NCBI GenBank assembly: GCA_003508835.1
Contig: PUFA01000694.1
Coordinates: 45,019 to 109,018 of the forward strand
Direction: 5' to 3'
Length of the DNA: 64,000 nt
From: Eonycteris spelaea
Lineage: Eukaryota; Chordata; Mammalia; Chiroptera; Pteropodidae
Numbering within the stretch: the stretch's first letter is position 1; every line of letters begins with the position of its first letter. The position numbers and the translations under genes are program-made. A model generated the notes under the pieces. It saw only the letters and a program-made list of their open reading frames with translations. It had not been told where the DNA came from and did not search any database. Below are positions 24,331 through 35,894 of this stretch, piece by piece.

Positions 24331-25868
24331 TCAGTAATAATTTGGCATATGTGAAAATTTGCCTCAAGCAGGCCAGGATTATTCCTGAGAGAGGAGAATA
24401 GGTTATAGAATTCTTTTCCTCATTTTTCTCCTCCTCTTCTGTATTACATGGCTCCCAGCAACTAATACAGAAAAAGAATATAGAATTACAACTACTATTA
24501 TAGTATTGTAACTCAGCTACCCTAGAGGATTAACAAGTTTTTTATGGGCTGGATGAGAACCTGAGAATTAATATATAACATTAATTCTACAGGAAAAAAA
24601 ATGTTTTGAGTTCCAAGTCCTTAAACCTTTGGAACATATTTTATTTGTTATATGGGGACTGCCTATACTAAAAGCATATTTATAATACTCTTTCACTAGA
24701 TTTAGCCATTCTAGATGGTATTTAAGTTATATAGAAAAAAAATCTGTTCTTCAAAAAGAGGCTCCAGTATTAGCTTAATCAGCTGGTTGGCTTCTGGTCT
24801 ATCTGCTCTTGATTAAGGGCCTGGTCATCATAGCTCTTGAATGGATTATGCTAATTCACCTTATAAAAGGTCTTAGCTGCTTTAGTTATAGCCCCTAGGC
24901 TCCCATCTAGAAGGAGGCCTGTACGTCAGCAATTACCACTCTTATCCTAGGCCTCCAGCTACTGTTTTTCTCCTAGAAAAAGTCAGTTGGTAGAGGGCTG
25001 CTTGGTTTAGTGGCCATTCTGCAGGACTGGGGATATTCTGAGCATTTAATATCCCTTTGGGACCCTCCTGTACCCTATGTACAGAATGCCTTTGTAATAC
25101 CCTCTTACTGGCAATCCAGTTTTCTACAGTCTACAGTCCTTCCTTGTCAATTAGACAACTGGCACATGCCTTTGGTCACTCCACACTCTTCTTCCTGAAC
25201 GTTAGTTTTTTTGTGCCACCTGAGGAGCTAATTGACAAGCGGTAATGAGGATTATTATAATCCTGAAGGAGGAAGCAACATGATCCCTATGCCACTGAAC
25301 CAAGGCCTCACCTCTTGTGGAATAGCCATTCTCCTTCTGATGGGGCGAGTCAGAAGAGAAATACAGAATGTAGAGTATTTCTCAGAAACATTAAAGTGAC
25401 TCCTTCTATTAAGAGATACTTATATCTAGATTCTCATTTTCTTCTGCTAGTTCCACATTCCAAAATACATTTCCAGGGAGGCAAAATAGTGCCAGATTGG
25501 GTTAACTCTAAGTATGAAAATTTCGAAGACAAAAGAATTTGAGGACAACAGAGGAAATCACACTAAAATTAAAATGATATTATATTTAAGAAGAAAACAT
25601 ATACGAACTGATCTAGGATCATTGAGACTCTTTGAGATTAATATGCTTTAGAGATAGTAAACTGGAAACATGTGAACCAGGCCACTGCCTACCTCCAAGC
25701 AGAAGTGATCGCTCCTTCCTCCATCAACCCAGATAACTTGGAACATTGAATTATGGTTATTCTGTAACTACATATTCTATAACAAATCTCCTCTACAAGA
25801 TGAGGATTTTGATACTTCATTTAATAATTCTTCCTGAATTACCAGCATCAAGCACAGCTATGGGGACA
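24331..25868. other. no recognised feature (1.5 kb)
   Basis: No repeat family recognised. The plus frame at 25315-25542 (75 codons) and the two overlapping 62-codon frames near 25010-25245 lack any domain. Confidence 0.5.
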
Positions 25869-25869
25869 A

Positions 25870-26420
25870 AAAATTACTTGTTTCTGTTCAACATCATACC
25901 TACCATACGCATTACAGATGAATTGGACATGGTCCCTGTCCTCAGGATGCTTACGGTTTAGTAGAAAAATTGGAAAACAGATTTCAATATAATATGGTAG
26001 AAACACACATGAGATGCCATAACTGTACATTAGAGGTATACTTAGTCCAATCTGGGAATTCAAGGAAAATTGCCTGAAGGAAATGGCACAAGAACTGAAC
26101 CTTGGAGATGTGTTTAGAATTAGGGAGGGGAAAAAAGATGAGGGAAGCTTTCTAGGTGGAGGGTACAATCTAATCAAAGGTATTAAGCACCATGAAGTGT
26201 GCAAGTAAACTAGAAACAGTTTGAATTACTAAAGTGTACAGTTCCAGGAATGAGTTACAAAAGATGGGGCTTAGAAGGTCTGCTAAATAATTGGAGCTGT
26301 ATCTTAGAGTTGTGGGGGAGCTACTTCAGAATTGAAAGCCATAGATGACTTATTTTTTATTCAAGGTCTATACATGAATTTGATGGAAAATTATCCAGAG
26401 ATCTGGTTTAAAGTCTGAAT
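25870..26420 (-). mobile_element. L2 LINE 3' region fragment
   Basis: 'gacatggtccctgtcctcag' and 'gatgcttacggtttagtaga' are the antisense L2 'ggtccctgccctcatggagc' region. 'caagaactgaaccttggaga' and 'gcttagaaggtctgctaaat' follow. Confidence 0.75.
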
Positions 26421-26479
26421 GACAGATTAAGGGAGTCAGAAGATCACATATATTTACACACAAGCACATAGTGCTGTTT

Positions 26480-26850
26480 TTTGAAAATATCAGGAATGTA
26501 AACAAAGATTTATGTACAAGTATATTGCTATAGCATTATTTATAAATGGTGAGAAATTAGAAAGCATTTAAATGCCCAGTGGTAGAAGAATGATTGAATA
26601 AACCAAGATACATCCATAAGGTAGAGGATTATATTTTGGAAAAGTGGATAATGATGTGGAAAATGTCAGTAAAATACAATCTAAACAAAGCAAGATACAA
26701 AACAACAATATAGTACGATCTTAATTTGAAGAAACAAATACATATGGTCAGATTATAGGAGATTTCTCCCTTTTTATTTTTCTATGTTTTAAAAAAGTTT
26801 TCTACTGTGGACATGTATTACATGTATTCTATAAAATAGCACTAAATATT
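26480..26850 (+). mobile_element. L1M 3' end
   Basis: 'tttataaatggtgagaaatt', 'gatacatccataaggtagag' and 'ggaaaatgtcagtaaaatac' are the end of an old ORF2. 'tctactgtggacatgtatta' is the 3' terminus. Confidence 0.8.
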
Positions 26851-28374
26851 ATTTGAAACATCAGTGATACAAATAATAGAAATGGGGGAAAGCTCCCTTT
26901 AGATTCACCTTTTCTCATTTTTCTGCATTTTTTCTTTTTTGTCGTTCATACTCAATCCACGAGAGATGAGGATGATTTGGAGAAAGGCTTTTATGAAGAT
27001 TAACAGAGTCAATTAAAGGGCTGGTTAGGAATGCTAAAAAGGACAAGAACTGTGGGGAAGAAAACCCACAGGGAGGGAATATGACTAGTTAGCAACTGGA
27101 AGATATTCAATGGGAAGGCTGAAGACTGAAGAACAGAAAACAAAAACAGAAGGTTAAATTGCAGTTGGGGGATAGAGATAGAGTTTAGGATAGAGATATT
27201 GTAAACGCTATTGGTAGTACAAATTGTTAAAACCTAGAGTAGGTCACGAAGAAATTATTAGATACTCAGCTAGCTGTGTGGGGTAATTTTAATTCCAGAT
27301 TTATTTAAAGGTGGGAGGATAAGCAAAATGACCTCATGCAATCTTTTTCAGCCACAAAATCCATCCTTTCATGTTTGAGCAGGATACAAAGAATGATGGG
27401 CAATTAGAAATGAATAGGAGCTGGGAACCATTCATATTTTTATCTCTATCTTTTGCCATGTCCATTGATAAGAGGTTTGGATATAATCAGGAAACAATCA
27501 AGTATTATCTATTATCAGCATGTAATGATAATAAATGGAGTTTGTTTTTTTAACAATCCTTTACTAGCTCTTAAAATATACCATCCCCAAGGACTTCCAA
27601 GGGACAGGATCCTGCAAAAGGTGAATCTTGGAACTGGAGCCCTGGGAGGTTGGCTCAGACCCAGGGACCCATTTAGCTGATGCTATGTTCTGAAATCACC
27701 TTGACTATAGAGCAGAGCTTCTAAGCACCAAATCTCATGCCAACTCAATGACTTGACTCTGCAAAGTTAACAGGAACCCAGGAAGCCTGTTACAGTACTG
27801 TGAGTTATCACTGTCGTTCAGCTAGGGAATTGTTACTGTGAGTTACAGGTCTCTGTGCCTCAGACAAAAACACTGAGCCCAAAGGGAGTGCTGATCTTTG
27901 AGCAGGGGAAAAGGACAAGTACCCCAAAAGCACTTGGGGTTAGATACCCTCCTAAGGGTAACCTCAGGAGCAGTGAGAAAGTCCCCCTTACTTCTGAATG
28001 ATTTCTGGTAAAGATTACTGGAGACTCGAAATGTTTTTAAACTGGAAAAAAAGGCATTATTTAATTCTATAATCATGGCTAAAGATTGCTGTGCAAACAC
28101 ACTAGGGGGAAGGAATAGGGTGATGGCATAACTCAATAATACTGAAGTGAGCATGCAGGCAGGGGGCTTTGATGGGTAGGTATCTGAAATAGATACCTGC
28201 TTAGGGATGGAGGCTCAACACAGAAGCAGGGAGAGGCAATAGAAGGATATGCTGGACCTATCCTCCTTTCAGCCTTGGCACCAGGGTAACATATCAGAAT
28301 CTGAGTGCATGTGTTTATGTGCATAAGTGCTCTTGTATGAGTGAACATGAGCATAGGCTCATTATATTTAAAGA
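26851..28374. other. no recognised feature (1.5 kb)
   Basis: Unassigned. The minus frame at 27843-28154 (103 codons) shows no domain and no splice context. Confidence 0.5.
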
Positions 28375-28555
28375 TTATGAAGAAATATTAACACTTGCTG
28401 AGTACCCAAGTATGCCAGATATAGTACATATATGTTCTTTCGCCCAGTCCTTATGAAGTAGTTTTTATTCCATAGTCAGAAAACTGTGGCTCAGAGAGAT
28501 TAAATTGCTTGTTCAAGGTTTTAGATTGTAATGGAGTCTGGGAATAAAACAAGGT
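28375..28555 (-). mobile_element. MIR SINE
   Basis: 'acacttgctgagtacccaag', 'gtccttatgaagtagttttt', 'gtcagaaaactgtggctcag' and 'gagagattaaattgcttg' are antisense MIR. Confidence 0.8.
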
Positions 28556-28867
28556 TGGGGGGTGTGTGTGTGGCCTAGGCTTCCAATTTAGTTTTACAAC
28601 ATTTCCAAGTGAGATAACAGAAATAGCATTCATTTGTGTGTGCATTAAAAGTGTTGATTTGTTAAACATAATTTTAGAACAGTTCACACTTTTTGTGACT
28701 TCTGTCATTTTTTTTGTCTTTATTATATCAAGAACCTTAGTAAAATGAAACTGTATTGAGCCTTCGTGTGCTTCTGAGAGGCCCTGTCTCTGCTGCTTGA
28801 GAGTACAGCAGGTCCTTAAATAATATCATTTTGGTCAATGTTATTTCATTATACTGATGATGAAGAA
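28556..28867. other. no recognised feature
   Basis: Contains a short GT run at 28562-28571; otherwise unassigned. Confidence 0.45.
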
Positions 28868-29125
28868 AAAAATATGGATTTCCAGCTGTGGCCACTTTCT
28901 ACGTGGAGATTGCATGTTCTCCCCGTGTCTGCATGGATTTTCTCTGGCTCCTCTGGTTTTCCACATTCCAAAGATGTGCATGCTAGGTGAACTTGTGTGT
29001 CTAAATTATCCCAGTTTGAATAAGTGTGGACGTGGGTGTGAGTGTGCCCTGCAATGGAAGGATTTTCTGTCCAGGGTGGGTTCCCCTCTAGTACCCGGTG
29101 ACCGTGAACTGAAATAAGTGATTTG
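28868..29125 (+). mobile_element. RTE-like LINE 3' region
   Basis: 'ggagattgcatgttctcccc', 'gtgtctgcatggattttctc' and 'ttccacattccaaagatgtg' are followed by 'ctaaattatccc', 'ccctgcaatggaaggatttt' and 'ctgtccagggtgggttcccc'. These motifs and their order match the conserved 3' end of RTE-clade elements (BovB and relatives, or the old mammalian MamRTE). The 86-codon plus frame across it is not a gene. Which RTE family it is cannot be told by eye. Confidence 0.7.
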
Positions 29126-29387
29126 GAAAATAATGATCTTACTTATTTTTGTTAATCTTTCTTAAATGTATATACAGCTCATATTTATTTTAATGTTTAA
29201 TATTAGAAGTTTTTTGGGTCTTTATCTAGAAGTTTAGTAATGTTTTGTGACTAGAAATACACCATAGGAACTTAACTCTTGTTTATCTCAATTGCTCTAT
29301 GGTAAAATTGTTTTCATTATATGTTGCTTCACTTAAAATCCTAGTTTCCAAGAACCTATCAACAGCACTGAGGACTTACTGTTACCA

Positions 29388-29720
29388 CCTGGCCAATAAA
29401 TGATCTCTCTAGAATGCATATTTGATCTTGCCATTAACTTATTTAAACACCTTCAATAGCTTCCATTTTCTTCCATTTAAAGGCCAAATTCCTTAGCTTT
29501 GTCTTTAATAATCTGACCACACCTAACCTGCCCAATTGCATCTCCTGCACTTTACTTCATACACCCTCTAAGAGACCTGCTGAACTGTTGACTGGTTCAC
29601 CAAATGTGCCATGCTTTATAGTAACTCCACTATCTGACAATTTTGGTCCCTCTGCCTAGAATCTCCCTTCCTACTTTTCCACCTAGATAACTGCCACTCC
29701 TCCTCTAGAATAGTTGTTTA
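29388..29720 (+). mobile_element. L2 LINE 3' region fragment
   Basis: 'caccttcaatagcttccatt', 'aaaggccaaattccttagct', 'aataatctgaccacacctaa' and 'ccctctgcctagaatctccc' follow the L2 3' order. Confidence 0.85.
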
Positions 29721-30050
29721 AGGTGCTAGGACAAGGTAGGGATGGGGATGTGGGATTCAGTTTAAAGGCAGTGATATAAGGTTTAACTACATAGAGTCAA
29801 AACTAACCATTCTAAAGTACATGACACATGGCTTTGATTCTATAACTCTGTATATAAATATATATTTGAAAGTATGTATCATTAAACACTAGAATCATAT
29901 TCAGAGCAGTACAGTATAACGCTAAAGCTGTGAGAAGTGGGGAACTGAGATCTCCTGAGGGAGTCACAAATGCACTTCTGCCTTCTCATTATCACGTACT
30001 ATAAGACTCACTGAGTCTTCTTGGTAGCCCGAGTTATTAAAATTGTTAGT
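29721..30050. other. no recognised feature
   Basis: Unassigned sequence before the CT microsatellite. Confidence 0.45.
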
Positions 30051-30051
30051 T

Positions 30052-30117
<66 letters not shown>

Positions 30118-30172
30118 CTCTCTCGCTCTCTCTCGCTCTCTCTCGCTCTCTCGCTCTCACTCTTTCTCTCCC
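30051..30172. repeat. (TC)n microsatellite with a 10-bp higher-order unit
   Basis: A CT tract of about 120 bases. From about 30105 to 30155 a G recurs every 10 bases (unit tctctcgctc, about four copies), so a derived decamer has been duplicated inside the dinucleotide array. Open frames reading ERERER or SLSLSL through it are artefacts. Confidence 0.95.
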
Positions 30173-30339
30173 ACTTCGTGTGTGTCTGTCTCTCTTTTTC
30201 AATGTAAATGTACCCCTGTAATGCTGTCTTACTATAGCCAAATATTCTGTGAGTCTTTTCCTGACTCACTTGGTATCAGCCTCACAGAATTCTATTCGTA
30301 TTTCTACTATAGTAACTATCAGGTCTTGTTGTAATATCT

Positions 30340-30440
30340 AAGTATCTGTTCTCCCAAATACACTGTGAACTCCTCAACTATGACCTGTATCATCTTTGGT
30401 ATCCTCCCCATAACACTTAGGACAGTTCTTAACAAAGATA
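30340..30440 (+). mobile_element. L2 terminal fragment
   Basis: 'cactgtgaactcctcaacta', 'atcctccccataacacttag' and 'gacagttcttaac' resemble the L2 end with 'gaatgtaagctccatgag' and 'cctagaacagtgcc'. Confidence 0.55.
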
Positions 30441-30451
30441 GGACCAGTACT

Positions 30452-30640
30452 TGTCAAAGCATATTCTATGTATTAGCATCAGAACTCCCTAGGGTACCTC
30501 TTCAAATACAAATTCATAAAAGAGATATAACTATTTTAATTTAATCTTTATTTAAGGTTCTGATTTAGCACTTCTTGGGTTGGATTCAAGAATCCCTATT
30601 TTCAAGGCAATTCCCATATGACATGGTTATCAATGTAAAT
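30452..30640 (+). mobile_element. MER5/MER20-like hAT element, interrupted
   Basis: 'attagcatcagaactcccta', 'gggtacctcttcaaatacaa', then about 40 unmatched AT-rich bases. 'ttctgatttagcacttcttg', 'ggttggattcaagaatcc' and 'gcaattcccatatgac' follow. The order fits MER5-type hAT elements. Confidence 0.6.
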
Positions 30641-31261
30641 GTGGTCTCTCTCTTTTCTGATGCCTTTTCTATCTACTCCCTTGTTCCCCATAGATGTGAC
30701 CTTTCCTGTTGCTGTAGGTGAGACATGGGAAGGCAAGAAAACTGAGATGCAGGGGAGTGTTGCTGGCACTGGGAGAGGACAGCTGGGAGAGAGTTAGAAG
30801 GATGGCTTGAATTTTGCACAGAGGTTTGGCACCTGAGTCTGTGCACTTGAGTTGAGATTACTACAAAAGTTGTTAAGTGACAGTAGTGATCATTGTGGTT
30901 GACTCCTTAGGACTCATTCCATAGCTTTTCCATTGAATTGAAGCAAGGCAAATTGGGGAATTGATCTCACCTCAAGGGGTAGACCTGACTGGTCTGAGGA
31001 TAAATCTACCCTTTTGCCAATTATGGTTCAAACACTCAAATTACCTGAAATTCAAGTAAAGGTTTATTAGAGGTTTTTTGGGAACTTTGTCCTTGCTTTC
31101 AAGAGTTAGGCTCTTCCCTTGGTTCTGAGCAAGAAAACGTATGGCTTTGATTGCTGTTGACAACTTTCTCATGACCATGAGGTGAATATAGCTTTAGATA
31201 GCAGATGATCTCTGGACAACAGACTATAGTATTGAAAAATTCTGGGTCTTTGGTGGCATTT
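30641..31261. other. no recognised feature
   Basis: Unassigned sequence, no domain-bearing frame. Confidence 0.5.
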
Positions 31262-32215
31262 TAAAAAATTGTGGTAAAATAAAAAGAACATAAAATTTAC
31301 TATCTTAATCATTTTTAAGTTTACTTTTCAGTGACATTAATTACATTCATATTGTGCACCCATCACCATCATCTATCACCAAAACTTTTTTATCTTTCTC
31401 AGCTGAAACTCTATACTATTAAACATCAACTCCTCCTTCTCCTTCCTCTTAGCCCTTAGAAACCACCATTCTACTTTCTGTCCCTAGAAATTGGACAACT
31501 CTGGAAACCTTGTATAAGAGTGATCATAAATATTTGTCCTTTTGTTACTGGCTTATTTCACATAGCATAATGTCTTTAAAGTTCATCCATGTTGTATCAT
31601 GTGTAAAAATGTTCTTCTTTTTTAATGCTGAATAATATTCCATTGTATCTAGGCACCACGTTTTGTTTATTCATTCATCTTTTTATGGATATTGTTTTTT
31701 TCCCCAACTTTAGGTTACTGTGAATAATGTTGCTATGAATATGAATGCACAAATTATCCATTAGAGTCCTTGCTTTCAATTTTTGGGTATATATCCAGAA
31801 GTGGAATTGCTGGGTCATATGGTAATTCTGTGTTTAAAGTTTTTTAAAGAATCGCCATACTGTTTTCCATAACAGCTGCACTAGTTTACATTCCAACAGC
31901 AAAGTATGAGGGATACATTTTCTCCACATCCTTGCCAACACTGAGTATTTTCTCTTTTTTTCTTTTTGTTTTTGTTGTTGTTTTTGTTCATTTGTTTGTT
32001 TTTCTTTTTGTTTTCCTTTTTAATAATAGCCACCCTAATTTAGTATGTCCCTGTGGTTTTGAGTTGCATTTCCCTAATGGCTACTGATGTTGAATATTTT
32101 TTCATGTGTTTATTGGTCACTTGTACATCTTTTTTAGATAAATTTCTATTCATGTCCTTAGCACCCTTTTTAATCATGTGGTTTGGATTTTTATTGTTGA
32201 GTTGTACTTGATGAC
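31262..32215 (-). mobile_element. L1M LINE, 3' end and ORF2 C-terminus
   Basis: Plus-strand reading 'catcaccatcatctatcacc', 'gaaaccaccattctactttc', 'ttcatccatgttgtatcatg', 'aataatattccattgtatct' and 'ggaattgctgggtcatatgg' is the reverse complement of an L1M 3'UTR and ORF2 end. A T-rich tract with TTTTTG/TTTTTC repeats sits at 31957-32025. No intact frame. Confidence 0.9.
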
Positions 32216-32284
32216 ACTTTTAAACTGCTTAATCAACCAACACTGAACCTGCTCTAACTTTATACTCCAAATTATGTAATCTAA

Positions 32285-32592
32285 TAAACTACCTGTGGTG
32301 GACAGATTAATGGCCCATCAAAGCTGTCCATGTCCTAATGCCTGAAATCTGTGAATATGTTCTTTTACACTGCAGATGTGATTAAATTAAGGATCTTGAG
32401 ATGGGAAGATTATTATGGATTGCCTAGGTGAGCCTGATGTAATCACAAGGGTCCTTATAGGAAGGCAGAAGGGTCAGAGTCAAAGAAGGAGATATAACAA
32501 TGGAAGCAAAGGTCAGAGTGATATGGGGCCATGAGTCAAGAAATGTTGAAATCCTCTAGAAGATAAAAAAAGTAAGGAATAAAATATTCCCT
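32285..32592 (+). mobile_element. old LTR, 5' part (host of a nested insertion)
   Basis: 'ctgtccatgtcctaatgcct', 'cagatgtgattaaattaagg', 'gatcttgagatgggaagatt' and 'gtaatcacaagggtccttat' form a well-known mammalian LTR-like consensus that I place with the MaLR/ERVL type. It breaks at 32592 and resumes at 33301. The 4-bp ccct at 32589-32592 is repeated at 33301-33304. Confidence 0.75.
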
Positions 32593-33300
32593 TGTTGATA
32601 GCTGAAGGAAACTGGACTTTGGGTGGTGAACACACAATAGAATATACAGATGTCAAATTATAATGTACACCTGAAAATTATATAATTGTATTAGCCAATG
32701 TTACCCCAATAAATTTAATTTTTAAAAAGTTAAAAAAAATGTCCTTGTATTGAGCATAAAGAATTGAGGACATTTTGGACTTTACAAAATGGATCCCAAG
32801 GGAGCCATGACAATAATGTCATCTGAAACGTAATGGCAATGCCCTTAGGGTGTGACCAGAATACCCCAAGCTACAGAAACTTGGCCACAACTACCCTGGA
32901 TAAGCCCCCTTCTGCAGAGGCTAATACGCATAAGGATCCCACCTTGTAAGGTCCATGTAAGCTGAACACCTAAGACAGACTATGCTCAAGCCTAACCCAT
33001 GAGCATCATGAACTGGTGTGCTGAGAGCTGGAGACTCTGACCTTGTGTAGCTGCTGGCTTGGGACAGACACGCAGCTATCCATGCTGCCAGTTGATTGAG
33101 CTTCCTTTAGAGAGGCTAAGGACTTTCATGCCTTTGCTCTGTCATGTAAGCCTCTGTAATTCCCCTCTCTGTGTTGTGTGTTAACCTGCATGACAGATTG
33201 GTTTATCTGAGAAAGTTCCACTCAATAAACCTGGCATTGTGGAAAGACACAAAGGCGTTCAAGGGTGTTACTTCAATAGCCACTTTCCTTGCTTGTGACA
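32593..33300 (+). mobile_element. solo LTR of a class I-like ERV, itself split by an L1 tail
   Basis: Once the L1 tail (about 32602-32742) is set aside, the insert runs from TG (32746, duplicated at 32593) to CA (33300), about 555 bases. It carries an AATAAA signal at 33224-33229 and ccct repeated on both sides (32589-32592, 33301-33304). TG...CA ends, a poly-A signal near the 3' end and a 4-bp duplication fit a solo LTR of a gammaretrovirus-like ERV. No internal viral genes are present. The family was not identified. Confidence 0.7.
32602..32742 (+). mobile_element. L1 3' tail inserted at the LTR edge
   Basis: 'actttgggtggtgaacacac', 'gtacacctgaaaattatata' and 'taccccaataaatttaattt' plus an A-rich tail are the terminal 140 bases of a laurasiatherian-type L1. 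Flanks ccttgttgatag (32590-32601) and ccttgtattgag (32743-32754) look like a diverged 12-bp duplication. Confidence 0.85.
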
Positions 33301-33476
33301 CCCTTAGATCTTCCAGAAGGAATGAAACTCTGCTAACACCTTAATTTTAGTTCTTCAAGACCCATTTCAGACTTCTGATCTCCAGAACTAGAAGATAATA
33401 AATTTGTGTTGTTTTAAACCTCTAAGTTTGTGGTGATTTGTTACAGCAGTAATTGGAAACTAATACCCTACCATAT
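33301..33476 (+). mobile_element. old LTR, 3' part (resumes after the nest)
   Basis: 'ccagaaggaatgaaactctg', 'tgatctccagaactagaaga', 'taataaatttgtgttgtttt', 'gtttgtggtgatttgttaca' and the end 'ggaaactaatac' complete the LTR that began at 32285. The poly-A signal is in 'taataaat'. Confidence 0.8.
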
Positions 33477-33529
33477 TGTTTAAATCAGAGCAGGCTTCAG
33501 GGTTGGTTGATTCAACAGTTAAAAGTGTT

Positions 33530-33592
33530 ATTAAGTACAACTCAATAATTTAAAAATCCCACCTGATTTAAAAGGGGGCAAAAGTTTTCTGT
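33530..33592 (+). mobile_element. small L1 ORF2 remnant
   Basis: 'caactcaataatttaaaaat' and 'gatttaaaagggggcaaaag' resemble the L1 ORF2 segment 'aatttaaaaatgggcaaag'. Very short. Confidence 0.4.
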
Positions 33593-34854
33593 TATTTACA
33601 GGCAATACCATCTTAATTGATATACCAGGTAAACAAACAATAAAATAACCAATCTCAGAATTTCAGTGAATTCTAACTACATGGCAACCATGTTTGGGGA
33701 GGTTGATAATTGTCAGTCATTACATGACAGGGGACTGACTAGAAAAAGGAAGTCTGGTTTACATTATGGTGAGAGAACAACTAGAGTTGCACTCAAATGT
33801 TTGATTAATGAATGAATGAAATTTATAATGTCCTCCCTGATGTAAGGATTCTGTAGTACTGACCTGCAGAGGTTGTGTGTTCTTCACAAGACTTTGGCTT
33901 GGCATGTGTGTTTTAGGGTGAATATGCATAGGAGTTGATTATTGCCCCAGAGGCTTGTCTTACAAACTCTGACTCTTTTGCAGACTCTATCTTTCCTTCC
34001 TCAGGGACCTTTTCCTTCCCAGTTATTTGTTGTTAAATCACTAGGCTGAGCTAAGTACCCAAACAACAGATCTTTCTTATCAGGTCCCAGAGGAAAGAGG
34101 CCTAGTCCACTCACCTTAAACCCCAAGTCCCCAAATCACCAACAAAGCACAAAACATATCAGTTTCCTAAGCCCAGGTACTGATTCCATATTGGATGGGT
34201 AGAAGTTCTTGCCTTAAAATAAAACAAAACAAAGCAAAACAAATAAAAAAAAAACCAGAATGGCAGCCTTGTTTCCCTTACTCTTCTAATGTCTGGAGTT
34301 AATGTTAAAACTGGGTTTTCTGTCTCCACTCTCAGATGATAATGTGGGGATTTATAGAGCAGTGCTGAAAAGATTGTTGAAGACCATGCAGATTACTTTG
34401 AAGGGAGAATATTTTCTGGAAAACATATAACCAATCTCTGTGCCTAGAAGTAAAGATGTTTCCCAGAATAAAATTTTCCATTAATCAGGTATTTGTCTCC
34501 CCATGATAATCTATAAACAACCAGAGATACAATCATTTTTCTTTTTAGGCTAGCTAATGGTCTAAGTTGTGGATTCTTTAGACACTTGACCTCTTCCCAA
34601 TCTCCCCATGCTGTGGATTTTTGGACATTTCATAGCAGCCCTGCTAAAGGTACAATATTGTCCTTGATACCTGTCACTCAGGTCTTAAGAATCATAAGAA
34701 ATTAGGTATTTTTGCAAAAACAATTCTTCATTGAATTGCTTGACTCCAAGCTTCAGGGCTCAAGAGATGAACTAGCCTGTGCAGGGAGGTCTGTTCCATC
34801 TTATGTCCCTCACAAATTAACTTCAGATGCAGAACTTAACTTTTAGCTTGTGCT
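33593..34854. other. no recognised feature (1.3 kb)
   Basis: Unassigned, with an A-rich simple patch (aaaac units) at 34217-34255. Confidence 0.5.
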
Positions 34855-35045
34855 TTTGTGGAAGAGAGGCTTGGGTTCAAGTCTTTGCTCTCTCCCAGTA
34901 CTAGCTGGAGGTAATTTTGAGCTTAACCATTGCAAGCCTCACTTTCATTATCTATGAGATGAGGATAACAACATTTATCTCACAGAGTTGTTGTGAGTAT
35001 TAAATGAATTCACATGTGTACAAATGTTCAATAAATGTTAAGGGT
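34855..35045 (+). mobile_element. MIR SINE
   Basis: 'gcttgggttcaagtctttgc', 'gatgaggataacaacattta', 'gagttgttgtgagtattaaa' and 'gttcaataaatgtta' are MIR in order. Confidence 0.85.
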
Positions 35046-35894
35046 ATCGGAAAATGATCGTCTTGGCTACTTGGGGACCAGGTTCTTGCCCTATTGTTCT
35101 CTAAACTTAGTTGGCAAAATAATTCCTGATTGAAATCTTATAATAAACTCTTGATAGACAATTCTGGTACAGCAGCTTAAATTTTATAATGAAAGAGCAC
35201 AGATCTTGCTCTATGGTATTTTATCATCTCATTTTTCTTCAGTTCTGTTAATTGTGACAAGATAGATTATTTTAGGGAGCAAGCAGCTTTTCTGCAGCAA
35301 AGTAATTATTAAGTTTCACAGGTATCAGTCTACTTTTTGATGTAGAGAATCACTGATCCTACTGCTCAATTTGGTCAAACAGATCAATTCCAATTATGTT
35401 ATCTCTCACCCCAGTGATCCCCAGGGCTGGATGAAGAGGTGGCCCCTCCCACTCCTCCATGTGTTGTGTCATATCCCTTCTTCTCATATCAATATTAAGG
35501 CTCAAGGGGAATATGAATCTGTCCTGCTTGAACTACAGTCTATAGAAAGTAAGGTTAAGGTCTATTCCATTCCACTTTCAGAGTGGTGCATTGTCAGTTT
35601 CCTAATCCAAAAGAGGTACATAGGGTTATTTAAATGATTATATATAGCCTCTAAGAACACCTCAGAAATGACAGTGAATGGAAAAAGAATTGGTCTTCTT
35701 ATCATCACTCAATAGGAGGGGATAATGGACTTAAAATGAATATTAGATCTTAGCACCAGTACCCTTCTAGCATCACTTTTCCTCAAACTTGGTAGTTAGA
35801 AAGGAATATATATCTGTGGCTGAGGCGAATCAAGAGTAGCAAAGAGAGAAACTCCTCCAAACCCTCCTCTTTTGAATATTCTTTAGGCTGTTTG
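35046..35894. other. no recognised feature
   Basis: A plus open frame at 35371-35637 (88 codons) has no recognisable domain and no codon-level sign of being an exon; left unassigned. Confidence 0.45.

Noticed and set aside
28857..29117. 86-codon frame, cysteine-rich, looking like a small zinc-binding protein
   Set aside because: It translates the RTE-like 3' region, whose DNA motifs are recognisable.
30051..30172. Possible CRISPR-like or satellite array
   Set aside because: Units are contiguous with no spacers; it is a microsatellite with a nested decamer, in a mammalian context.
29964..30269. RE-rich 101-codon frame resembling a charged low-complexity protein
   Set aside because: Translation of the CT/GA microsatellite.
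32593..33300. Complete endogenous retrovirus
   Set aside because: Only a single LTR-like unit with an L1 tail in it; no gag, pol or env remnants between two LTRs.
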